This document shows, in pieces, positions 1 through 5,550 of a stretch of DNA of 5,550 bases. Each line of letters opens with the position of its first letter. Position 1 is the stretch's first letter. Made by a program: the position numbers and the translations under genes. The notes under the pieces are model-generated. The model saw only the letters and a program-made list of their open reading frames with translations. It was not told where the DNA came from and did no database searches. Origin of the DNA: an uncultured Planctomycetota bacterium (GTDB taxonomy: Bacteria > Planctomycetota > Planctomycetia > Pirellulales > UBA1268). The DNA lies in NCBI GenBank assembly GCA_905477565.1, contig CAJQGO010000332.1, positions 1 through 5,550 of the forward strand, in the 5' to 3' direction.

Positions 1-303
1 GAAGTCTTTGTATCCAAAACTTTCGAGTGATCCGTATTTTTTGGTGTGATAGGAGTAAACGCCTTTTGCATCGGTTCGTGACCCCTCGTACAGGTTGCGT
101 ATGTAATCAGGGCCACCGTGAGCCGGCACAGAGTAAATGCCCCAATGCGTATACACCCCGAACTTGGCATCCTTGACCCATTCCGGAAGTGGGTTTTTGG
201 CAAGAGACTCCCACGTAGGTTCAAAGTGTTGTTGTGCGTTGCTCTCTGTTCTGGTGAAAACAATCAAGAGAAGCGTGCAAATAAATAGCAAGCAGGATTT
301 CAT
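1..303 (-). CDS. Exported alpha-L-fucosidase-like protein, GH29 family (N-terminal part, cut by window edge)
   Basis: The minus-strand frame is open from an ATG at 303-301 to the window edge, giving 101 codons with no stop. Residues 1-23 look like a signal peptide: Lys2, a hydrophobic stretch at about 4-17 and a likely cleavage site after SNA (21-23). The mature part carries the motif EWVKDAKFGVYTHWGIYSVP (41-60). This matches the N-terminal strand of GH29 alpha-L-fucosidases, where the His of HWG (here 53) helps bind fucose. The following Y-x-x-x-YG spacing at about 85-91 (SYHTKKYG) also fits. GH29 enzymes remove alpha-linked L-fucose from glycans by a retaining mechanism. The nucleophile Asp and acid/base residue lie beyond the window, so activity and subfamily cannot be judged. 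The product is probably periplasmic or outer-membrane associated. It is the last gene visible after two sulfatase genes on the same strand, starting 90 bp after the second one. No Shine-Dalgarno precedes the ATG; the upstream bases read CCTCCC on this strand. Family assignment is strong, exact substrate is not. Confidence 0.85.
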   Translation of the reverse strand, partial: MKSCLLFICTLLLIVFTRTESNAQQHFEPTWESLAKNPLPEWVKDAKFGVYTHWGIYSVPAHGGPDYIRNLYEGSRTDAKGVYSYHTKKYGSLESFGYKDF

Positions 304-356
304 GGTTTTTTATCGGGAGGAATTGAAAAAGAAGAGTGGAGTTTTGTTTGATTAAA

Positions 357-390
357 GGCGATCACGTTTTCTTGGTCGATGATCTACGCC
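357..390 (-). other. Imperfect inverted repeat just after the sulfatase stop codon; possible weak terminator or mRNA-stabilising hairpin
   Basis: GGCG at 357-360 pairs with CGCC at 387-390, and ATCA at 361-364 pairs with TGAT at 380-383, leaving a 3-nt bulge at 384-386 and a 15-nt loop. It starts three bases beyond the TAA stop of the 528-residue sulfatase (396-394). On the minus strand it is followed by TTTAATC rather than a real T-run, so it is a poor intrinsic terminator. It could be an RNA-processing or stability element between the sulfatase and the fucosidase gene, or chance. Confidence 0.2.
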
Positions 391-393
391 AAT

Positions 394-1980
394 TTATTTA
401 GTTGTCTCTTCGCCGGTGAACTCAGCAAAAGGTCCGGGGACATCAGCAAGATTTTGCTCGAGCAGTGCTTTCAAGAGTTTAACACGTGACTTTTGCGAGG
501 GGTCGGCTATGCGATTGTTACGTTCCAGTGGGTCGCTCTTGATGTCATAGAGTTGGTCCGTGTCGTAGTAGTTCGGATAAAAATCTTTGGCAGGTCCTTC
601 AGAACCCCGTCCACCAGGACGGTCCGCGAGATGCGTGTATGGCTTGGGAGGATTTGTTGAAACAGTGGGAGGCAGTCGAAAGGCAAGATATTTCCAGCCA
701 TCTTTTAGAACAGCACGCGTTGCACCGATTTCGAAGAAAAGATGGTCATGGATTTCCTTATCATTTCCATTCAGAACGCTTGCAAAACTTTTGCCATCGA
801 CCTGATGCCGTTGTGATTCTGGTACATGGCACAGGTCCATGATTGTTGGTGTGAAATCAATATTTGAAATGTTGACTTTCGAATATCGACCGCCTTTGAA
901 GCGAGTTGGGGACCAGACCAGGCTTACAGACCGAATGCCTCCTTCATAAAGAGAGCCTTTTCCACTTTCAACACCATGGTCATCAAAAAGAAAAACAATT
1001 GTATTATCGAGTGCACCCATTGTTTTTAGTTTTTGCAGGATTGCACCAATGCCATCATCAAGCCAGAGAACATCGCAAGCAGTTGGTTCGCTGGAAAGTC
1101 CAGCCTCTGCAATTCGTTCTGGAATTGTTTTTCTGTCAGGCTGAACAGATAGTGGTCGATTGAGTAAGCCAGCAGGTGTCGCCAGTGGGTCACCGGTGTA
1201 TTTCCTGTATCGAGGGCCCGGCCCATGATTGAGCGTTGTTGCCATGTAAAGAAAAAATGGTTTGTTCTTGGTTGACCATGAATCAAGAAATTCAATCGCA
1301 GCACTTGTAATCCAGTCCATGTTATGAAATTCGAGTGCTTTACAGGTGTGTCCCGGAAGATTTCCCTGATAGAGGTTTGCCGCAAAATCGAAGCCACACT
1401 GCTTGAAAGCATTCACCAGTTTCTGCTGTTTCTCTGCATAGTATTGAGCCACTTTTGGGTCATTTGGATCAGCGTCTTCTGCCGGGCCATCATTCCGGGA
1501 CACACCTTTGGCTTCAATGACATGATTTTTTCCAACTGCACCGGTGTAGTAACCTGTCTGCTGGAGAGTTCTTGCAAGATTGGGGGTTGTCGAATCAATA
1601 TGACAATTCCATGTGATATTTACCTGTTCACCTCGATCGACAGTTCGGCGAAAACTCACAGACCGGCTTGCGTAGGTTCCAGTGAGGACAGAAAACCGTG
1701 ATGGCGTGCAGACGGGGCTGGTCACGTATTGATTCGGAAAGACCACGCCTTCCTGAGCAAGACGATCCATATGCGGACTCAGGTTTCGAGGTTGGCCATT
1801 TTCTGTTCTTCCTTCTTCAAGGAAGTTAAATTCTCGCCGCTCCTGATCGTCTGTGATGATAAAAAGAATATTTGGGCGAGGCTCTGATGCTTCCGCCATT
1901 TCTTTTTCGTACGGGAAAGAAAGTGGGAGTATCAGTAAGAAAAATACGCTCGCTGCTTTTTGAAAAATAGTTTTTTTCAT
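394..1980 (-). CDS. Exported formylglycine-dependent sulfatase, 528 aa (type I sulfatase)
   Basis: This encodes a hydrolase that removes sulfate esters, probably from carbohydrate, in the periplasm or outside the cell. The N-terminus has a signal peptide (MKK start, hydrophobic 11-22, likely AEA cleavage at 29-31). The sulfatase fold begins at PNILFIITDD (36-45), where Asp44 and Asp45 are the expected calcium ligands. The signature CTPSR lies at 91-95; Cys91 is the residue a maturase would convert to formylglycine. Further sites are VGKNH (149-153, normally GKWH), NHGP around His252, FDDHG (332-336, Asp334 and His335 as likely metal ligands) and GKGSLYEGG (340-348, Lys341). The C-terminal subdomain shows DQLYDIKSDPLERNN (475-489), common in environmental sulfatases, and ends in GPFAEF. 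Length is normal and nothing is broken. The start at 1980-1978 has no Shine-Dalgarno but gives the full signal peptide. It lies 69 bp after another sulfatase gene and 90 bp before a GH29 gene. Family certain; subfamily and substrate not assigned. Confidence 0.93.
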   Translation of the reverse strand: MKKTIFQKAASVFFLLILPLSFPYEKEMAEASEPRPNILFIITDDQERREFNFLEEGRTENGQPRNLSPHMDRLAQEGVVFPNQYVTSPVCTPSRFSVLTGTYASRSVSFRRTVDRGEQVNITWNCHIDSTTPNLARTLQQTGYYTGAVGKNHVIEAKGVSRNDGPAEDADPNDPKVAQYYAEKQQKLVNAFKQCGFDFAANLYQGNLPGHTCKALEFHNMDWITSAAIEFLDSWSTKNKPFFLYMATTLNHGPGPRYRKYTGDPLATPAGLLNRPLSVQPDRKTIPERIAEAGLSSEPTACDVLWLDDGIGAILQKLKTMGALDNTIVFLFDDHGVESGKGSLYEGGIRSVSLVWSPTRFKGGRYSKVNISNIDFTPTIMDLCHVPESQRHQVDGKSFASVLNGNDKEIHDHLFFEIGATRAVLKDGWKYLAFRLPPTVSTNPPKPYTHLADRPGGRGSEGPAKDFYPNYYDTDQLYDIKSDPLERNNRIADPSQKSRVKLLKALLEQNLADVPGPFAEFTGEETTK

Positions 1981-2049
1981 TGTTTTTGGCTGATCTATGT
2001 GATGTGTCTAACAGGTGGTTTTGAGCCTGTAGAGGAAAGCAGGTGTTTT

Positions 2050-3438
2050 TTACTGCTGTTCTTTGCGTCTTGTGCCTTTCTTTTTTTCGACAAGAGAAGA
2101 AAGGTCAAACTCCACTCTTTGCGGTTGTCCAGGAGTGCTGCGGCCAGTTTGGATATAGTGAAGCATCATTCCTTCGAGCGATTTACAGATGTCAGCATGG
2201 GAAGCAATCTGGTTTGTCGTCTCTCCGATGTCTGAACTGAGATTAAACAGTTCACGTTGGCCACTTCGGTGAAAAACAAGCTTCCATTCGTTCCTCCGAA
2301 TCGCTAAGCCCCCTGGTGCCTGGTGGATTGTTGCCTCGCGAGTCGGGCTATCGGTCCTACCAGAAAGAAGAGGTAAAAAGCTGACGCTGTCTTCGGCGGC
2401 GTTACTAGGTAACGGTTCTTCAAGAATTTCTGCACACGTGGCAAACAAATCGTTGAGGCAGATGGTCTGACTGTTGGTTGAGCCCGGAGGAATTTTGCCG
2501 GGCCATCTTGCGACGAAAGGCTCACGATGTCCACCCTCGTAAATGCTGCTCTTCGCATCACGTAGTGGAGGGTACGGGCGTTTCGCAGCACCATTATCTC
2601 CTGTGGCAATGATGAGCGTGTCCTGGGTTTGGCCTGTTCGCTTGAGTGCGTCTAATATCTGGCCGAGCATGTGGTCTCCTTGGTAGACCCAATCTCCATA
2701 ACGAGATTCTTTGCCGGATATGCCTCCTTTGCCTTTCATGTCATCAGCGGGTGCTATTGGGCTATGCGGTGGACACATCGGGAAGTAAAGAAAGAATGGC
2801 TGTTCGTTTTCTCCACGTTCAGTGATGTACTTCACGGCCTGTCTGATCATGAGAGGCTGGTTTTCGACAGCGTCAACATTTGCCACCACTGCGTCTTGCT
2901 CAATAATCGAACCAATGTTTCGAGCATGTGTGAACCCGTAGAAGTAATCAAAGCCGCGTGAGTTCGGTCCTTCGGTAAGTTTTGCTCCAATCGGGAGTTT
3001 CTTTTCTGTACCCGGCTTCCCGTCGATCCAGTTCATGCCGAGGTGCCATTTCCCAATACATGCTGTGTGGTATCCACGCTGTTGAAGGAATGACGCCACC
3101 GTAGGTCGATCAGCTGGGATAATTGGCGGTGAATATGTTTTCAGGACGCCGAACTGACCAATACGACATGGGTATCTTCCGGTCAGAACACCATATCGGG
3201 TCGGGGTGCAGTTCGCTGCTGCGGCATGGGCATCAGTAAAAAGCATGCCTTCCTCAGCCAGGCGGTCGATGTTTGGTGTTCGAAAAGGACTCTCAGTTCG
3301 GTAGCTTGTGGGTTGGCCATACGCGATATCATCGAAAAGTACGAAGATAATGTTTGGTGTTCCTAGCGTGCCGGCGGCCAGGCCTCTCTGCGTGCAGCCA
3401 AGCAGAAAGAGTCCAAGCAAGAAGAGACGAATACCCAT
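2050..3438 (-). CDS. Exported formylglycine-dependent sulfatase, 462 aa (arylsulfatase A / N-acetylgalactosamine-6-sulfatase-like)
   Basis: This is a second type I sulfatase with textbook motifs. A hydrophobic leader (5-14) is followed by LLGC (12-15), a possible lipobox, and by RGLAAG (18-23), a possible ordinary signal-peptidase site, so it may be a lipoprotein or a soluble exported enzyme. The fold starts at PNIIFVLFDD (28-37, Asp36 and Asp37 as metal ligands). CTPTR lies at 77-81, with Cys77 the formylglycine precursor, followed by GVLTGRYP. GKWHLG is at 129-134, CPPHSPI at 222-228 (His225), TGDNGA at 279-284 (Asp281, Asn282) and DAKSSIYEGG at 294-303 (Lys296). GFDYFYGF (162-169) and ELFNLSSDIGE (396-406) are typical of the arylsulfatase A-like group. 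The protein ends in a short Lys/Arg-rich tail (451-459). It shares only the core motifs with the neighbouring 528-residue sulfatase, so the pair is not a recent duplication. The gene starts 98 bp after pxpA and precedes the second sulfatase by 69 bp. Substrate is unassigned. Confidence 0.94.
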   Translation of the reverse strand: MGIRLFLLGLFLLGCTQRGLAAGTLGTPNIIFVLFDDIAYGQPTSYRTESPFRTPNIDRLAEEGMLFTDAHAAAANCTPTRYGVLTGRYPCRIGQFGVLKTYSPPIIPADRPTVASFLQQRGYHTACIGKWHLGMNWIDGKPGTEKKLPIGAKLTEGPNSRGFDYFYGFTHARNIGSIIEQDAVVANVDAVENQPLMIRQAVKYITERGENEQPFFLYFPMCPPHSPIAPADDMKGKGGISGKESRYGDWVYQGDHMLGQILDALKRTGQTQDTLIIATGDNGAAKRPYPPLRDAKSSIYEGGHREPFVARWPGKIPPGSTNSQTICLNDLFATCAEILEEPLPSNAAEDSVSFLPLLSGRTDSPTREATIHQAPGGLAIRRNEWKLVFHRSGQRELFNLSSDIGETTNQIASHADICKSLEGMMLHYIQTGRSTPGQPQRVEFDLSSLVEKKKGTRRKEQQ

Positions 3439-3446
3439 GGAAATTT

Positions 3447-3451
3447 CCCTT
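3447..3451 (-). promoter_or_regulatory. Weak Shine-Dalgarno-like AAGGG before the 462-aa sulfatase
   Basis: On the minus strand AAGGG lies 8 nt upstream of the ATG at 3438-3436, a usable ribosome-binding spacing. It supports this start codon. It is the only start in the window with a recognisable, if weak, purine-rich site at the right distance; the starts at 1980 and 303 have none. Confidence 0.35.
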
Positions 3452-3487
3452 ATGAAGACATCGATTAGAGTACCACACGCAGCAGCA

Positions 3488-3523
3488 TTCAGGCCGTTGA
3501 ATTTTTTCAGGAGTGCTTTCAGG
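3488..3523 (-). repeat. Three copies of hexamer CCTGAA in the pxpA-sulfatase gap
   Basis: On the minus strand CCTGAA occurs at 3523-3518, 3511-3506 and 3493-3488, with start-to-start distances of 12 and 18 bp, inside the 98-bp gap between pxpA and the first sulfatase. This gap is the only place in the window where a promoter for the sulfatase block would be expected. The copies could be operator half-sites, but hexamers recur by chance and no convincing -35/-10 pair was found, so this is a weak call. Confidence 0.2.
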
Positions 3524-3536
3524 GGCGAGGGCTTCT

Positions 3537-4289
3537 TCAGTGGTGAATTGGTTGAGCGATACGAATTCCCTCAAAAGTAAGCAGCGATCGAATAGCCTGA
3601 ATTATTTCAAATGAAACAGGGCCGTCGCCGTGGACGCACAAAGTTTCTGCATAAATTGGTATCTGCTTGCCTGATATCGTTTTGGTTGCGTTGTGGTGTG
3701 CAATCTCATACGCCTGAGCCGCTGCTTCATCCGTGGCTTCAATAATGGCATTAGCCTCAGTTCGCGAGACAAGTTCACCAGATTCGTGATACCGACGATC
3801 GGTGAAAGCTTCCGGAATAACGCGAAGACCTTCACTCTTCGCAATGGATATCAGTAGGCTCCCTGCGGCCGCGTACAGAAAGAGATGAGGCCACTCCGCT
3901 GCGAGTGCACGACTTACTGAAATAGCCAATGCTTCATTCGTTCCAACTTGGTGGTACAGTGCCCCATGAAGTTTGACATGATGAAGGTCATCACCAGCTA
4001 CAGAAGCGATTCGTGACATTTGGCATAAAACCAATTCGGCAGCGGAATCTGGGCTTATCGGGTGTGGCCGGCGACCAAAGTGTTCAGGGTCTGCGTGACC
4101 AGGGTGGCTGCCAATTGCAGTAGCGTGGTGACGTGCACAAGATACTGATGCTCGAATAGACGTGATGTCACCCGCATGCCCGCCGCATGCAATATTGGCT
4201 GAACTGATCAGTGGCATGATCGCGTCGTCATACTGGCCACCTTCACCAAGGTCACAGTTCAGATCAATACTATGAAAATCGTTGGTCAT
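3537..4289 (-). CDS. pxpA: 5-oxoprolinase subunit A (PxpA), LamB/YcsF family
   Basis: PxpA is the subunit of the prokaryotic ATP-dependent 5-oxoprolinase (PxpABC) that acts with PxpB and PxpC in the cytosol to open 5-oxoproline (pyroglutamate) to L-glutamate. The 250-residue length is usual for the family. Visible family motifs in order: [11 protein letters not shown] (8-18), [12 protein letters not shown] (30-41), AIGSHPGH (58-65), FGRRPHP (71-77), [10 protein letters not shown] (105-114), [18 protein letters not shown] (159-176) and ETLCVHGD (215-222). These carry the conserved Asp, Glu and His residues of the TIM-barrel-like fold. There is no signal peptide, as expected for a cytosolic enzyme. 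The ATG at 4289-4287 overlaps the stop of the upstream pxpB-pxpC gene as ATGA, which indicates translational coupling and an obligate partnership, and sets this start. The B-C-A order matches the E. coli ybgJKL order. Usual GFHAGD reads GGHAGD here, a minor variation. Assignment is firm. Confidence 0.95.
   Translation of the reverse strand: MTNDFHSIDLNCDLGEGGQYDDAIMPLISSANIACGGHAGDITSIRASVSCARHHATAIGSHPGHADPEHFGRRPHPISPDSAAELVLCQMSRIASVAGDDLHHVKLHGALYHQVGTNEALAISVSRALAAEWPHLFLYAAAGSLLISIAKSEGLRVIPEAFTDRRYHESGELVSRTEANAIIEATDEAAAQAYEIAHHNATKTISGKQIPIYAETLCVHGDGPVSFEIIQAIRSLLTFEGIRIAQPIHH
4286..4289 (-). other. ATGA stop/start overlap coupling pxpB-pxpC to pxpA
   Basis: On the minus strand the bases at 4289-4286 read ATGA: the ATG of pxpA and the TGA of the upstream fusion gene share them. 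Only a weak purine stretch (GAGAAG at about 4303-4298) precedes it, so reinitiation by ribosomes finishing the upstream gene is the likely way pxpA is translated. This keeps the subunits in balance. Confidence 0.85.
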
Positions 4290-5550
4290 TCTGTCTTCTC
4301 AGCGAAACCGAGTGCGTGGGTGATTCCTTCTTGTACCATTCCAAGGATGTCGTGTTGATGACGGAGAAGGCGATGTGCTTCTGCGAGAGTGGTCTCAGAG
4401 AAACAGACTGTATCGCCAGGCCGAAGTTGCGCGGCACGAGGCAAGTCCGCAGCAATTACCTTTCCCAGAACCGGATAGCCACCGATTGTCTGAGCGTCAC
4501 AAAGAAGAAGGATTGGTTTCCCATCAGGGGGAAGTTGGATCGTTCCAGGCAATACGGCCCGGGAAAGAGGAGTGGCCGACAAGGTCGGGAGTGTCTCACC
4601 AAAACGAATCCCCATTCGGTCACTTTGTGCAGTGACATGCATCGGCGTACGTGTCATGGCACGATGTGCAGTCGATAGAGGACCCTCAGGTAGCATTCTC
4701 AGTGTGCAGGGGCTTGTAGGGAGAGGAACCACGTCATGAGCGAGGCTCCAGCTAGTCGCAAATGAACTCACAGCCGGTTCCCCAATGGACAGTTGATCTC
4801 CAGTTTCAAGAGGCCTTCCCTCATACCCTCCAAGCTTCGCAGGCAGATATGTACTGCAGCTATTGAGAACGGGTGGTACGCTGATTCCCCCAGCAACTGC
4901 GACGTAGCCTCGGCATCCCTTGGCTGTATGCCCGATGTGTAAGGTGTCACCGCGCCGCATCTGAAGTGGTCGTAAGGAAGCGAGTGAATTGTTCGTGGCA
5001 CCAGCGAGTGCAATAAAGGTGTCTGTCTGAAATTGAAGTGTAGGGCCAAGCAGCGTGTACTCCAGTACCGCCGCATCCTCTGGGTTGCCGAGGATTCCAT
5101 TTGCAAGCGCGGCAGATATTGGGTCTGCTGCGCCACTATGCGGAACGCCAGAAGAACGAAATCCGCTGCGGCCAAGATCCTGAACAGTTGTCATAAGGCC
5201 CGGTTCAAGAATCGTCATATCTTTTGATGTCACGCATTTCAGTGCGACGGTGGCTGTATGATCCTGCTGGGTATTCGCATGGTTTGTTTCATAAAAACGA
5301 ACACGATCACCAGGCTGCAAAAGGGCAGGGGATGAACTCATTGGATCAAAGAATGTGGCGTCTGTTCGTCCAATCAGATGCCAGCCTCCAGGTGTTTCAA
5401 AAGGATATACGCCAGTCTGGCTACCCCCTATGCCCACTGAACCGACAGGAACCCGCCGTCGTGGTGTTGCAAGACGTGGTGTTTCAAGTCTTTTCGGAAG
5501 CCCCTCAAGGTACGGAAACCCTGGCACAAACCCGATTGCAGTGACAAGGT
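4286..5550 (-). CDS. pxpBC: Fused 5-oxoprolinase subunits B and C (PxpB C-terminal part plus complete PxpC), 5' end outside window
   Basis: One uninterrupted frame of about 420 residues runs in from the window edge. The first part, just upstream of and including the GTG at 5527, reads AIGF then [11 protein letters not shown] and continues with [27 protein letters not shown] and [10 protein letters not shown]. This is the C-terminal portion of PxpB (allophanate hydrolase subunit 1 / KipI-like). After a linker of roughly 25 residues, PxpC (allophanate hydrolase subunit 2 / KipA-like) begins near MTILEPG (ATG at 5218-5216) and shows [54 protein letters not shown] and [14 protein letters not shown]. 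With PxpA it forms the ATP-dependent 5-oxoprolinase that makes glutamate from pyroglutamate. The roughly 130 N-terminal PxpB residues lie beyond 5550. The GTG at 5527 is internal, not a start. Urea amidolyase carboxyltransferase domains are related, but the coupled pxpA decides for 5-oxoprolinase. Fused B-C proteins are known elsewhere. No frameshift is seen. Confidence 0.92.
   Translation of the reverse strand, partial: LVTAIGFVPGFPYLEGLPKRLETPRLATPRRRVPVGSVGIGGSQTGVYPFETPGGWHLIGRTDATFFDPMSSSPALLQPGDRVRFYETNHANTQQDHTATVALKCVTSKDMTILEPGLMTTVQDLGRSGFRSSGVPHSGAADPISAALANGILGNPEDAAVLEYTLLGPTLQFQTDTFIALAGATNNSLASLRPLQMRRGDTLHIGHTAKGCRGYVAVAGGISVPPVLNSCSTYLPAKLGGYEGRPLETGDQLSIGEPAVSSFATSWSLAHDVVPLPTSPCTLRMLPEGPLSTAHRAMTRTPMHVTAQSDRMGIRFGETLPTLSATPLSRAVLPGTIQLPPDGKPILLLCDAQTIGGYPVLGKVIAADLPRAAQLRPGDTVCFSETTLAEAHRLLRHQHDILGMVQEGITHALGFAEKTE

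Noticed and set aside
315..320. GGGAGG on the plus strand as a ribosome binding site for a small plus-strand gene
   Set aside because: The nearest start codons are badly spaced (TTG 2 nt, GTG 15 nt away) and the GTG frame ends after 21 codons with no recognisable product.
1324..1701. Plus-strand open frame of 125 codons opposite the 528-aa sulfatase
   Set aside because: It lies wholly antisense to a gene with intact catalytic motifs, has cysteine-rich unstructured composition and matches no family I recognise. The same applies to the other plus-strand frames, such as 4316-4678 and 5224-5544.
2011..2030. Inverted repeat ACAGG / CCTGT between the two sulfatase genes as a terminator
   Set aside because: The stem is only 5 bp with a 10-nt loop and no T-run follows on the minus strand.
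5216..5218. ATG at 5218 as the start of a separate pxpC gene
   Set aside because: It is the natural beginning of the PxpC domain, but no stop codon separates it from PxpB in the same frame. Internal initiation cannot be excluded, but a fusion is the simpler reading.
5525..5527. GTG at 5527 as the start codon of the upstream oxoprolinase gene
   Set aside because: The frame stays open to the window edge and the residues just before it (LVTAIGF) continue the conserved PxpB motif, so the GTG encodes an internal Val and the true start lies outside the window.
4286..5550. Urea amidolyase / allophanate hydrolase as the function of the fused gene
   Set aside because: The domains are homologous, but there is no amidase domain in view and the directly coupled partner is pxpA, which defines 5-oxoprolinase.

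Overview
The window is a dense, single-strand stretch of bacterial DNA. All five protein genes that can be supported lie on the minus strand, so transcription runs from position 5550 towards 1. The plus strand holds only antisense shadows. No RNA gene, mobile element, CRISPR array or origin is visible.

Layout in transcription order: (1) 5550-4286, a gene cut by the window edge that encodes the C-terminal part of PxpB fused to a complete PxpC (5-oxoprolinase subunits B and C); (2) 4289-3537, pxpA (5-oxoprolinase subunit A, LamB/YcsF family), overlapping the previous gene by 4 bp (ATGA); (3) 3438-2050, an exported sulfatase of 462 residues; (4) 1980-394, a second exported sulfatase of 528 residues from a clearly different subfamily; (5) 303-1, the N-terminal third or less of an exported glycoside hydrolase family 29 (alpha-L-fucosidase-like) protein, cut by the other window edge. 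The gaps between genes 2-3, 3-4 and 4-5 are 98, 69 and 90 bp.

Two functional blocks meet at about 3440-3536. The upstream block is cytosolic: PxpABC performs ATP-dependent opening of 5-oxoproline (pyroglutamate) to glutamate, a metabolite-repair and salvage function. The downstream block is exported: two formylglycine sulfatases with the C-x-P-x-R signature and a GH29 enzyme. Together these suggest desulfation and defucosylation of a sulfated, fucose-containing glycan such as algal fucan or a host glycan. The substrate is inferred from gene content only.

Organism: neighbouring sulfatase genes with a GH29 enzyme, moderate GC content, mostly non-Shine-Dalgarno starts and Gram-negative-type signal peptides fit a marine or aquatic Planctomycetota or Verrucomicrobiota (PVC) bacterium. 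Bacteroidota is possible but fits less well because no SusC/SusD pair is seen here. This is a style-based inference, not a phylogenetic result. I did not find a convincing new biological system. The points most worth a second look are the sulfatase/fucosidase cluster, the altered active-site motif in the 528-residue sulfatase, and the PxpB-PxpC fusion.
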